Of a stretch of 64,000 nucleotides of DNA, positions 54,260-62,371 are shown piece after piece. The stretch is from Angustibacter sp. Root456 (GTDB lineage: Bacteria > Actinomycetota > Actinomycetes > Actinomycetales > Angustibacteraceae). The position numbers were made by a program, and so were the translations under genes. The DNA lies in the NCBI RefSeq assembly GCF_001426435.1, contig NZ_LMER01000019.1, forward strand, positions 106,382 through 170,381, written 5' to 3'. A model generated the notes under the pieces. The model was given only the letters and a program-made list of their open reading frames with translations, ran no database searches and was not told the origin of the DNA. Every line of letters starts with the position of its first letter. Within the stretch, counting starts at the first letter, position 1.

Positions 54260-55104
54260 CGACGCCCACCGCCGCACCGAACGACCGGGCCGCCGCGCGC
54301 GAGCGCGCCGACGTGCGTGTGCTCGCCGAGGGCGCGCTGACCGGCCTGAGCGCCGTGGTCACCGGCGCCGGCAGCGGCATCGGTCGCGCCGCCGTGGCGC
54401 GGCTGGTGGAGCTCGGCGCGACCGTGACCGGCATCGGCCGGCACGAGGAGACCCTGGCCGGCACCCGTGAAGGGCTGACCCGGCCGGACTCCTACGACTA
54501 CCGCGTGTGCGACGTCCGGGACACCGACGCCGTGACGGCGGCGCTCGCCGAGGTCGCTGACGCGCGCGGCCTGGGCCTGCTGGTGAACAACGCCGGTGGT
54601 CAGTTCTTCGCCCCGGCCGTCGACATCACCCCGGGCGGCTGGCGCGCGGTGCTCGACCTCAACCTGACCAGCGTCTTCCACCTCACCCGCGCCGCCTACC
54701 CCTACCTCGCTCGCAGCCACGGGAGCGTCATCAACATCTCGTTGTCTGGCGTCGAGCGCGGCGGCATGGGGATGGCGCACTCGATCGCGGCACGTGCCGG
54801 CGTCCTGGGCCTGACCCGCACCCTCGCGCTGGAGTGGGCGGCCGACGGCATCCGGCTGAACTGCATCGGCCCGGGCACCGTGCTGACCCACGCGCTGAGC
54901 GACGAGGCCAGCGGGCACGTGCTCGGCAAGCTGGTCGACCGGGCGACGCCCATGAAGGTGCCCACGCCGGTCGAGGACGTCGCCGAGCTCGTCGCGTTCC
55001 TCGCCAGCCCGGCCGGCGCGCTGATGACCGGCCAGCTGATCCAGATCGACGGTGGCGCGCACCTCGGCCAGGGCCTGCACATGCTGCCCGAGGCGTACGC
55101 GTGA
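54256..55104 (+). CDS. atypical SDR, 2,4-dienoyl-CoA-reductase-like
   Basis: A 282-residue short-chain dehydrogenase. The cofactor loop GAGSGIG lies at residues 37-43, NNAGG follows, and S162 lies in the expected active-site strand. The usual Tyr-x3-Lys is absent: the aligned segment is AHSIAARAGVLGLTR, giving H175, Ser at the Tyr position and R180 at the Lys position. Peroxisomal 2,4-dienoyl-CoA reductases also lack that Tyr and share a His just before it and the LALEW...GIR.N.I.PG ending, so reduction of a dienoyl-CoA is my best guess. The Lys-to-Arg change is unusual even there. A 20-residue N-terminal extension precedes the fold. Confidence 0.8.
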   Translation: MTTPTAAPNDRAAARERADVRVLAEGALTGLSAVVTGAGSGIGRAAVARLVELGATVTGIGRHEETLAGTREGLTRPDSYDYRVCDVRDTDAVTAALAEVADARGLGLLVNNAGGQFFAPAVDITPGGWRAVLDLNLTSVFHLTRAAYPYLARSHGSVINISLSGVERGGMGMAHSIAARAGVLGLTRTLALEWAADGIRLNCIGPGTVLTHALSDEASGHVLGKLVDRATPMKVPTPVEDVAELVAFLASPAGALMTGQLIQIDGGAHLGQGLHMLPEAYA

Positions 55105-55952
55105 GCGGATCGGAGCCGATGGACCTCGCGGGGGCCGTAGCGCGGTACGTCCGGCCCGGGACGAGCGTCTACCTCGGCAACTTCGGCGCCCAGCTGTTCT
55201 GCGTCGGTCACGAGATGGTGCGGCAGGGCCTGCGCGACCTCGACCTCGTGATCGCCTCTGGCGGCCTGCTGATGGACCAGCTGCTGGGTGCGGGCACGCT
55301 GCGCTCGGTGACCTACGGGCACTGCTGGAGCGCCGTCGGGCCGTCGCCGGCCTGGTGCTTTCGCCGCGCCGCGGAGTCCGGGGACACCAGCGTCGAGCGG
55401 CACGAGCTGAGCCTGGGCCTGCTGACCGCAGCCCTCACCGCCGGAGCCTGGGGGGTGCCGTTCATGCCGGTGCCCGACCTGCCCGGCACCGGCTACGTCG
55501 ACGAGGACTGGTCGAACGGGCGCCTCGCCGAGGTGGGCAGCCCGTTCGGTGCCTCGCGGGTCGTCGCCGCACTGAGCCCGGACGTCGCCTTCGTGCACGT
55601 CGACCTCGCCGACGCGCAGGGCAACGGAGCGGTGCGCGGTCCGCTCGGCGAGGTGCTCGTCGCGGCGCAGGCGTCGTCCAGCGTGGTGTTGGTGGCCGAG
55701 GAGGTCGTGAGCACCGAGCAGGTGCGCGACGCGGGGATCACGGTGCCCGGCGTCCTGACGAGCGCGGTGGTGCACCATCCGGGGGCGGTGCTGCCGGACG
55801 GCGCCATCGGCCGCTACCCGCGCGACGTCGAGGCCTTCGAGTCCTACTCCCGTCGCTCGCGCACGGCGGAGGGCTTCGCGCAGTGGCTGACGGACGAAGT
55901 GCTGCACGGGCAGCGCCCGGCGGCGCCCGACGTGACGACGGTGGCCCGGTGA
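55101..55952 (+). CDS. family I CoA-transferase, alpha subunit (IpdA/GctA-like)
   Basis: A 283-residue CoA-transferase alpha-type subunit. The CoA-binding turn reads VYLGNFGAQLF rather than the more common GG-x-GG, and later blocks LLTAALTAGAWGVPFMPVPDL, VRGPLGE and VAEEVVS are typical of the glutaconate-CoA-transferase/IpdA branch. It forms a heteromer with the next gene's product, with which it overlaps by 4 bp. In steroid degradation the related IpdAB opens a ring; here the role is unknown. Confidence 0.85.
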   Translation: MSGSEPMDLAGAVARYVRPGTSVYLGNFGAQLFCVGHEMVRQGLRDLDLVIASGGLLMDQLLGAGTLRSVTYGHCWSAVGPSPAWCFRRAAESGDTSVERHELSLGLLTAALTAGAWGVPFMPVPDLPGTGYVDEDWSNGRLAEVGSPFGASRVVAALSPDVAFVHVDLADAQGNGAVRGPLGEVLVAAQASSSVVLVAEEVVSTEQVRDAGITVPGVLTSAVVHHPGAVLPDGAIGRYPRDVEAFESYSRRSRTAEGFAQWLTDEVLHGQRPAAPDVTTVAR

Positions 55953-56719
55953 CGACGCGGCCCGCGACCCCGGTGCTGGACTTCCTGGTGCGCGCGGCCC
56001 GCGAGTACCGGCGCGGCGGCTGGGTGTTCACCGGATTCCACTGGCCAGTCGTCGCCGGCCAGACGGCCTACCGGCTGCGCGGCAACGACTTCACGCAGGT
56101 GTTCGAGGCCGGCGCGAGCACCCACGAGGCCGCTGCCGAGCTGCCGACGAGCACCACCGACTACCCGGCGTACGGCAACGCACTGGGCTTCACGGGGACC
56201 ACGGCCGACGTCCTGCTCGGCATGGGGCGCCGGTTCGACCGCGTGGTGCTCGACGCGAGCAACATCGACGTCCGCGGGTGCGTCAACTCCTCGTTCGTCG
56301 GTGACCTCGCGCGACCGACCGTGCGGCTGCCCGGCGGCGGAGGCGCCCCTGACATCGCGGCCCGGGCGCGCGAGCTCGTGTGGCTGCACGGCGGGGGCGA
56401 CCTGTCGCGCATCCAGGCGCGGGTCGAGCACGTGACCGCCGCCCCCGGGGCGAGCTCGCTGGTGCGGCTGCACACCCGGTGGGGCGTGGCTCGGCTCGGC
56501 GCCGAGCCCGTGGTCGAGGAGGTGGCGCCCGATGTGCCGGGCCACCAGGAGTGGCTCGAGCACCTGGCCGGCCTGGGCGTCGCGGCATCCGGGGCCGTCG
56601 AGCGGGCGCCCGTCCAGGACGACGAACGCGCGGCGGCCGCCCACACGCTGCGGGACGCCGCGCGCCGCGGGTACGGCGTGGCGCGCAAGGCCGTGAACGA
56701 GATCGAGGAGGAGCGATGA
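55949..56719 (+). CDS. family I CoA-transferase, beta subunit (IpdB/GctB-like)
   Basis: A 256-residue beta-type subunit. The segment VLDASNIDVRGCVNSSFVGDL followed by RPTVRLPGGGGAPD matches the GctB/IpdB branch. E53 in VFEAGAS falls very close to the catalytic Glu54 of glutaconate CoA-transferase, so true CoA transfer is more likely than the hydrolase chemistry of IpdAB, which lacks this residue. That alignment is by eye. The gene is enclosed by 4-bp overlaps. Confidence 0.85.
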   Translation: MTTRPATPVLDFLVRAAREYRRGGWVFTGFHWPVVAGQTAYRLRGNDFTQVFEAGASTHEAAAELPTSTTDYPAYGNALGFTGTTADVLLGMGRRFDRVVLDASNIDVRGCVNSSFVGDLARPTVRLPGGGGAPDIAARARELVWLHGGGDLSRIQARVEHVTAAPGASSLVRLHTRWGVARLGAEPVVEEVAPDVPGHQEWLEHLAGLGVAASGAVERAPVQDDERAAAAHTLRDAARRGYGVARKAVNEIEEER

Positions 56720-58989
56720 CCGTGACCGCGACGACGACGGACCGGGCACCGGAGGACCTGCGGACCCTGCGCGCCGAAGTGCGCGCGCTGGTGGACCGCT
56801 GGCAGGACGAGGGCCGGTTCACTCCCGGCTGCGACGCGTGGCTGCGCTCCTACGACCTCGACTTCAGCCGCGAGCTCGGTGCCCACGGCTGGATCGGCAT
56901 CACCTGGCCGACCGAGCTGGGCGGTGGCGGTCGCAGCAACCGCGCCCGGCTCGTCGTCACCGAGGAGCTGCTGCGAGCCGGTGCACCCGTTGCGGCGCAC
57001 TGGATCGCGGACCGGCAGATCGGCCCGGCCATCCTGCGGTACGGCTCGCCGGAGCTGCAGCGCACCTACCTGCCGAGGATCGCCTCGGGCGAGGCGACCT
57101 TCTGCCTCGGCATGAGCGAGACCGAGTCCGGCTCCGACCTCGCCTCGGTGCGCACGACGGCCACGCCGGTCGAGGGCGGCGGCTGGCGCGTGCGCGGCCG
57201 CAAGATCTGGACCAGCCAGGCGCACCGCTCGACGCACGCGTACCTGCTGGCCCGCACCTCGCGGGGCGAGAGCAAGCACGAGGGCCTCACCGAGCTCCTG
57301 GTCGACATGTCCGCCGAGGGCGTCGAGGTGCGGCCGATCTACGACCTGCGCGGCGAGCACCACTTCAACGAGATCACGTTCGACGACGTCCTCGTGCCCG
57401 CGGACCACCTCCTCGGCGAGGTCGGCGGCGGCTGGGGCCAGGTCACCGAGCAGCTGGCGTTCGAGCGTGGCGGCATGGAGCGAGTCCTCAGCACCTACCC
57501 CCTGCTCGCGGCGGTCGTGGACGAGCTGGCCGGGGCCGATGGCGACCTCCCGGTGGGCTCGGCGGCAGCCGTCGGCACGGCCCTCGCGCGGCTGCACACG
57601 TTGCGGCAGATGGCCTGGCGCATCGCGGCGGCGGTGGACGCCGGGGATGCTCCCGTGCTGCAGGCCGCCATGCTCAAGGACCTCGGCACGACCTTCGAGC
57701 GGGACGTCGACGAGCTCGCGCGGGCCGTCGTCGACGTCGAGGCCGACCCCGCGGCGGGGGGTGTCGCCGGCCTGCTGGCCCAGGGGGTGCTCGCGGCGCC
57801 GGGGTTCTCGATCCGTGGCGGCACGACCGAGGTGCTGCGCACGATCATCGCCCGAGGCGCGAAGAAGGCGGTGTCCGGCACCCAGGACGGCGGCGACCTG
57901 CGCAGCCTCGCGGACGACGTGCTGTCCGGTCGCGGGGGTGAGCCGGACGGGCTGCCGGCGGTGTGGCAGACGGTGGTCGAGCTCGGCTGGCCCGGCGTCG
58001 GCCTGGCCGAGGAGGACGGCGGATCGGGCGGTGAGCCGGCCGACCTGGCCCAGCTCGTCGAGGCGACCGGCCGGCACGTCGTGCCGGTGCCGCTGGCCGA
58101 GGCCGCGCTCGCCGCGCGCCTGCTCGCGGGCGCCGGGTTCGAGCTGCCCGACGGCGTGGCGGTGCCGGTGCTCGGTGCCCGGGGCGAGCAGATCGGCGTC
58201 CACCGTGACGCTGGTTCCGACGCGTCCGACGGCGTCGTCCTGAGCGGGCTGGTGCGGCGGGTGCCGTGGGCGCGGACGGCGGACCACCTCGTCGTGCTGG
58301 CCCGCGGCGACGACGGCACCGACCTCGTCGCCCTGGTGCCTCGCGACGCGACCGGGGTCGGCCTGACGGAGGGATCGAACCTCGCCGGGGAGCCGCGCGA
58401 CGACGTCCGGCTGGACGACGTGCGGGTGCCGGGGAGCCAGGTGCGGTCCGCCGACACCACCGCGGACGACGCCCTCGCGTGGGCGGCGCTGCTGCGCGCG
58501 GCGGCCACCGTCGGGGCGCTCGAGACCGCCGTGGCGCACACCGTCGAGCACGTGAGCGTGCGCGAGCAGTTCGGCAAGCCGCTGCTGCGCTTCCAGGCGG
58601 TCGCCCAGCAGGTCGCCGTCATGACGTCCCAGCTCGCGCTGGCGCGCACGGCCACCGCCTTCGCGGTCGGTGCGAGCCAGGGCGCGGCCGGCGTCGACCA
58701 GCGGGCGGTGGCGGTCGCGGTGGTCGCCGCGGCCACGGCGGCCACGGAGGTCGCCCGCGCAGCGCACCAGCTGCACGGTGCGATGGGCGTGACCCGCGAG
58801 CACCCGCTGCACCTCGCCACCCGCAGGCTGTGGTCGTGGCGCGACGAGTGCGGGGGCGAGCGGCGCTGGGCCGCAAGGCTGGCCACCGACCTCGTGCCGG
58901 GCGGCAGCGATGCCGTCTGGCGCTGGCTCACGCAGGACGAGACGGACACCGCGACCGACGACACCACCGACCAGGGGAGCCCCTCGTGA
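56716..58989 (+). CDS. double (tandem-fused) acyl-CoA dehydrogenase
   Basis: A 757-residue protein made of two acyl-CoA-dehydrogenase units. Unit 1 (about residues 1-395) has GITWPTELGG, CLGMSETESGSDLASVRTTA and the C-terminal GFSIRGGTTEVLRTIIA. Unit 2 (about 412-757) has GWPGVGLAEEDGG, then a diverged beta-domain and an intact helical C-terminal part (VREQFGKPLLRFQAVAQQVA, HQLHGAMGVTREHPLHL). Steroid and other bulky acyl-CoAs are oxidised by heteromeric dehydrogenases whose subunits are encoded separately (FadE28-FadE29 type); this gene looks like a natural fusion of such a pair. A second alpha-beta desaturation on a bulky chain is inferred. Confidence 0.88.
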   Translation: MTVTATTTDRAPEDLRTLRAEVRALVDRWQDEGRFTPGCDAWLRSYDLDFSRELGAHGWIGITWPTELGGGGRSNRARLVVTEELLRAGAPVAAHWIADRQIGPAILRYGSPELQRTYLPRIASGEATFCLGMSETESGSDLASVRTTATPVEGGGWRVRGRKIWTSQAHRSTHAYLLARTSRGESKHEGLTELLVDMSAEGVEVRPIYDLRGEHHFNEITFDDVLVPADHLLGEVGGGWGQVTEQLAFERGGMERVLSTYPLLAAVVDELAGADGDLPVGSAAAVGTALARLHTLRQMAWRIAAAVDAGDAPVLQAAMLKDLGTTFERDVDELARAVVDVEADPAAGGVAGLLAQGVLAAPGFSIRGGTTEVLRTIIARGAKKAVSGTQDGGDLRSLADDVLSGRGGEPDGLPAVWQTVVELGWPGVGLAEEDGGSGGEPADLAQLVEATGRHVVPVPLAEAALAARLLAGAGFELPDGVAVPVLGARGEQIGVHRDAGSDASDGVVLSGLVRRVPWARTADHLVVLARGDDGTDLVALVPRDATGVGLTEGSNLAGEPRDDVRLDDVRVPGSQVRSADTTADDALAWAALLRAAATVGALETAVAHTVEHVSVREQFGKPLLRFQAVAQQVAVMTSQLALARTATAFAVGASQGAAGVDQRAVAVAVVAAATAATEVARAAHQLHGAMGVTREHPLHLATRRLWSWRDECGGERRWAARLATDLVPGGSDAVWRWLTQDETDTATDDTTDQGSPS

Positions 58990-59762
58990 CCGACGACCGC
59001 AGCACCGGCCAGCAGCTGGTGCGGCTCACCGAGCAGGACGGCGTGTGGACGCTGCTGCTCGACGACCCCGAGCGCCGCAACGCCATCTCACCGACGCTGC
59101 AGCGCCAGCTGGGGGAGGCGGTCGACGCGGTCGCGGCGGCCGACGACGCGCGCGCTCTGGTGGTGGGTGGCACGGGGTCGAGCTTCTGCGCCGGCGCTGA
59201 CCTGCCGGCGGTCTTCGGCGACACGAGCCGTTCGGTGGCGACGCTGCGGGACGACCTGCACACCGTGTACGACTCCTTCCTGCGGCTGCTCGACCTGGGC
59301 ATCCCGACCATCGCGGCGGTGCAGGGGCCGGCGGTCGGCGCGGGTCTGAACCTCGCGATGGCCTGCGACGTGCGGTACGTGGGCCCGCGCGCGTCGCTGG
59401 CCGCGACCTTCACCCGGATCGGCCTGCACCCGGGCGGCGGCTGCACGTGGTTCCTCGTGCGCGCCCTCGGCCCGCAGCGGGCGCTCGCGCTGCTGCTCGA
59501 CGGCGGCGCGATCGACGCCGAGCAGGCCGTGGCGACTGGCGTGGCGCTGAGCCTGGAGGACGACCCGCTCGCCGCGGCGCAGGAGACCGCGCGCCGGTGG
59601 GCGGCCATCGACCCGCAGCTCGTGCGGGACGTCAAGACCTCCGTGCGGACGGCGCAGACCGGAGGTTTCGCGGCGAGCCTGGACTTCGAGTCCTGGGCCC
59701 AGGCGTCGTCCGCCACCAAGCCGCAGGTGCAGGAGGTCGTGGCGAGGTTCCGCAAGCCGTGA
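58986..59762 (+). CDS. crotonase-fold protein with altered active site
   Basis: A 258-residue enoyl-CoA hydratase/isomerase-fold protein. The oxyanion-hole block SFCAGADLPAV and GPAVGAGLNLAMACDV are intact, but Asn replaces the first catalytic Glu, and the second block reads TFTRIGLHPGGGCTWFL with no Glu. Hydration is therefore doubtful; isomerase, dehalogenase-like or thioester hydrolase chemistry are options within the family. Start GTG 58986 overlaps the previous stop. Confidence 0.85.
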   Translation: MTDDRSTGQQLVRLTEQDGVWTLLLDDPERRNAISPTLQRQLGEAVDAVAAADDARALVVGGTGSSFCAGADLPAVFGDTSRSVATLRDDLHTVYDSFLRLLDLGIPTIAAVQGPAVGAGLNLAMACDVRYVGPRASLAATFTRIGLHPGGGCTWFLVRALGPQRALALLLDGGAIDAEQAVATGVALSLEDDPLAAAQETARRWAAIDPQLVRDVKTSVRTAQTGGFAASLDFESWAQASSATKPQVQEVVARFRKP

Positions 59763-60163
59763 CCGCCTCGTCTCCGCCCGACCGGCTGCTCACGGTCGCC
59801 GACCTCGACAGCCACGGCGAGTGGCTCGTCGTGGACGCCGGCCCCAGCCTGGAGCGCGCGTACCGCGAGGTCACCGGCTGGGCGGGCGAGCAGGCTCCGG
59901 CCGGCCTCGCGTCGGTGGTGGCCCGCCGTGCGTACACCCGCGGGCTCGCGATGCCGCCGGGCGGCGTGCTGCGCGAGATCCGCCAGACCCTGCTCGGGCC
60001 ACCGCCGTCCGACGGCCGATACCGCGTGCAGGTCGCAGCCGCCGTGGTCGGCGAGCGCTCGGGGCGCCGGCGGGTCGAGGTCGACGCCGAGGTCGCGAGT
60101 GCCGTCGGCGATCCCGTGGCACAGGTCGGGTTCAGCCTCGACTGGCCGGCCGGTGCCGAGTGA
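59759..60163 (+). CDS. small hotdog-like protein, possible hydratase partner subunit
   Basis: A 134-residue protein without the hydratase motif. The C-terminal half (RVEVDAEVASAVGDPVAQVGFSLDWP) is strand-rich and resembles the non-catalytic FAS1-DH/MaoC-like domain that pairs with a catalytic MaoC subunit. The next gene, overlapping by 4 bp, encodes exactly such a MaoC domain, so the two may form a heteromer comparable to ChsH1-ChsH2. This is inference from size and context; it could also be an unrelated small protein. Confidence 0.6.
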   Translation: MTASSPPDRLLTVADLDSHGEWLVVDAGPSLERAYREVTGWAGEQAPAGLASVVARRAYTRGLAMPPGGVLREIRQTLLGPPPSDGRYRVQVAAAVVGERSGRRRVEVDAEVASAVGDPVAQVGFSLDWPAGAE

Positions 60164-60534
60164 CGACCTCGCCGCGCTCGCAGGCCGCGAGCGCGCCGCC
60201 GCCCGGCCCCGTCGTCCTCGACGTGACGCCGGACCTCGTGGCGCGCTGGGCGGACGTGGTCGACGACCACAACCCGCTCCACCTGGACCCGCAGTTCGCG
60301 GCGGGCACGCCGTTCGGCGCGCCGATCGCCCACGGCTCGCTGGTGTTCGCGCTCGCGTGCGACGCCGCCCAGGCCGCCGGCGCAGGTGACGGGACCCTCG
60401 CCGTCCGGTTCACCGCCCCCGTGCCGGTGGGCTCCCGGCTCGTGGTGGGCACCGGACCGGACGGTGCCCCGGACGTCCGCTGCGGCGCGGACCAGCCGGT
60501 CCGCGTCACCCTGACCCGAAGGAGCACGTCGTGA
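60160..60534 (+). CDS. MaoC-like enoyl-CoA hydratase (single hotdog)
   Basis: A 124-residue R-specific hydratase-type hotdog. The catalytic hydratase-2 motif is present as VDDHNPLHLD (Asp and His) with the downstream PFGAPIAHGSL loop. It is shorter than typical MaoC (about 145-150), as in the catalytic subunits of heteromeric hydratases. It probably adds water to an enoyl-CoA made by the double dehydrogenase. It has 4-bp overlaps at both ends. Confidence 0.82.
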   Translation: MTTSPRSQAASAPPPGPVVLDVTPDLVARWADVVDDHNPLHLDPQFAAGTPFGAPIAHGSLVFALACDAAQAAGAGDGTLAVRFTAPVPVGSRLVVGTGPDGAPDVRCGADQPVRVTLTRRSTS

Positions 60535-61451
60535 CCTCCCTGCCCGACCTCGACGCGCTGGCCGAGCGGTGGCAGGTCACGGCGTCCGACCTCGTCCGCT
60601 ACGCCGCGGCGTCCCTGGACCTCAACGACATCCACCAGGACGACCGGGCCGCCCGGGCCGCCGGCTTCGAGGGACGGATCGCCCACGGCATGCTGACCCT
60701 CGGACGCGTGCTGGCCCGGCTGGCGGACGCCGTCGGCCCGCGCGGCATCGCGTCCTGCTCGGCGCGGTTCAGCGCGCCCGTGCGCCCCGGCGTCCCGCTG
60801 TCACTGACCTGGCAGGAGCAGCCGTCCGCCCGGCCGGCGGGCCGCGCGCTGCGCGCGACGGTGACGGCCGGTGCGGCGCAGCCGGCCACCGCGCTGGTGC
60901 TGGACGTCGAGCTCGCCGACGGATCCACGGCACAGGTCGCCGAGGATTCGACGGACGGCTTCACGTCCGCCCTGCACCACGGCGAGCTGCTCGCCGACAT
61001 GCGGCTGCTCGTCGAGCGCGGCCCGGCGCAGCAGCTGGCCCGGGCGGTCGGCGCGCAGGCGCCCTGGTACGTCGACCCGGCAGCGGCGACCGCGGTCGGG
61101 CTCGACGGGCTCGCCGTCGTCCCGACGCTGCCCTTCGTCCTGCCCGGCTGGGGCTGGTTCGCCGACCTCCAGGACGACGCAGTCGGCGGCGCACCGGATG
61201 CCGTCGAGGACTCGCGCCGGTGGGCCGGCACCAGCGACGCCGTCGTGCACGCGGGGCAGGGCTTCACGTTCCACCGCCCGATCGTCGTCGGCGAGCTGCT
61301 GCGCTCGCGGCAGCTGCGCACAGGGGGCTTCACCCGCGAGGGCCGCGCGGGCACGTTGCGGTTCACCGAGGTCACGCAGGTGCTCACGGGCGCGGACGGC
61401 GCGCTCGTCGCGACGTCGGTCGCCACGCTGCTCGCGACGGGCCCGGCGTGA
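60531..61451 (+). CDS. two-domain MaoC/hotdog dehydratase
   Basis: A 306-residue protein. The N-terminal domain (1-130) has the hydratase-2 motif in a modified form, LDLNDIHQDD, and the loop EGRIAHGML; the canonical D-x3-N-x2-H is kept. The C-terminal domain (about 150-306) is a second, non-catalytic hotdog (RRWAGTSDAVVHAGQGFTFHRPIVVGE, FTEVTQV). The order catalytic-then-noncatalytic is reversed compared with many fused MaoC proteins. It is likely a second enoyl-CoA hydratase of the pathway. Confidence 0.82.
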   Translation: MTSLPDLDALAERWQVTASDLVRYAAASLDLNDIHQDDRAARAAGFEGRIAHGMLTLGRVLARLADAVGPRGIASCSARFSAPVRPGVPLSLTWQEQPSARPAGRALRATVTAGAAQPATALVLDVELADGSTAQVAEDSTDGFTSALHHGELLADMRLLVERGPAQQLARAVGAQAPWYVDPAAATAVGLDGLAVVPTLPFVLPGWGWFADLQDDAVGGAPDAVEDSRRWAGTSDAVVHAGQGFTFHRPIVVGELLRSRQLRTGGFTREGRAGTLRFTEVTQVLTGADGALVATSVATLLATGPA

Positions 61452-62371
61452 GCGCCACGACGGTCTCGCCCGCGCTGGGGGCGCTCCTGGGCCGACTGGA
61501 CCTCGTCGCCGACGGACCCGACCGGTTCGTGTCGAGCGGAGACCACGAGGGCGTCGTCCGGCTGTTCGGCGGCCAGGTGGCGGCCCAGGCGCTCGCGGCC
61601 GCGGGTCGCACGGTCGCGCCCGGCCGTCACGTCCACAGCCTGCACGTGAGCTTCCTGCGTCCCGGCGACCTCCACGCGCCGTTGCGGCTGGACGTCACGC
61701 GGCTCAAGGAGGGGCGGGCATACGACGTCCGCCGCGTCGACGTGACGCAGCAGGACGCGCTGGTGCTCACCGCCACGGCCTCGTTCCACGTGGACGAGCC
61801 GGGGCCGGAGTGGTCGCAGGGCGCGGCCGCCGACTGGGACGGCACGGCCCCTGCCGACGTCGACGACGTGGACGCTCTTCCCCGGTGGGAGGAGCAGTTC
61901 GCGGGCCGGCTGGACCGGCTCAGCCCGCTGTGGCGGCGGTCGCGCCCCATGGACCTGCGCTACGTCGGGACGCCACCACCCCTGGACGACGATCTCGCGC
62001 CGGGATCACGCTGCGCGCAGCGCGTCTACGTGCGCGCCGACGGTCCGCTACCGGACGACGAGCTGATGCACGCCTGCCTGCTGGTCTACGCCACCGACGC
62101 CTCGCTGCTGGAGACGGCGGTCCTGCCGCAGGGGGTCGTCTGGGCGGACGGCGCGTTCGAGGGCGCCAGCCTGGACCACGGGCTGTGGTTCCACCAGCCG
62201 CCGCGCGCGGACGGGTGGCTGCGACTCGACCAGCGCGCGGTCGCCCTGGGGGGCGGTCGAGGCACGGCCGCTGGCCGACTCGTGGACGCCGAGGGCCGCC
62301 TCGTGGTCACGGTGGTGCAGGAGGGCTCGCTGCGCCCGGTGCACGGTGACACCTGGATGGCCGGCCGGTGA
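61448..62371 (+). CDS. acyl-CoA thioesterase II (TesB-like)
   Basis: A 307-residue double-hotdog thioesterase. FGGQVAAQALAAAGRTV and SLHVSFLRPGD in the first half, and ATDASLLETA, SLDHGLWFHQP and LRLDQRAVALGGGRG in the second contain the conserved Asp, Ser/Thr and Gln of TesB. It releases CoA from an acyl-CoA and could supply a free acid product or relieve CoA trapping. It overlaps neighbours by 4 bp. Confidence 0.93.
   Translation: MSATTVSPALGALLGRLDLVADGPDRFVSSGDHEGVVRLFGGQVAAQALAAAGRTVAPGRHVHSLHVSFLRPGDLHAPLRLDVTRLKEGRAYDVRRVDVTQQDALVLTATASFHVDEPGPEWSQGAAADWDGTAPADVDDVDALPRWEEQFAGRLDRLSPLWRRSRPMDLRYVGTPPPLDDDLAPGSRCAQRVYVRADGPLPDDELMHACLLVYATDASLLETAVLPQGVVWADGAFEGASLDHGLWFHQPPRADGWLRLDQRAVALGGGRGTAAGRLVDAEGRLVVTVVQEGSLRPVHGDTWMAGR

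Noticed and set aside
55101-56719. Ring-opening hydrolase IpdAB of steroid degradation
   Set aside because: The fold matches, but the beta subunit keeps a Glu (E53) near the CoA-transferase nucleophile position and the remaining steroid ring genes are absent, so a transferase name is safer.
56161-58812. An 883-codon leftward open frame opposite the double acyl-CoA dehydrogenase
   Set aside because: It is an antisense shadow; the plus strand carries clear dehydrogenase motifs.
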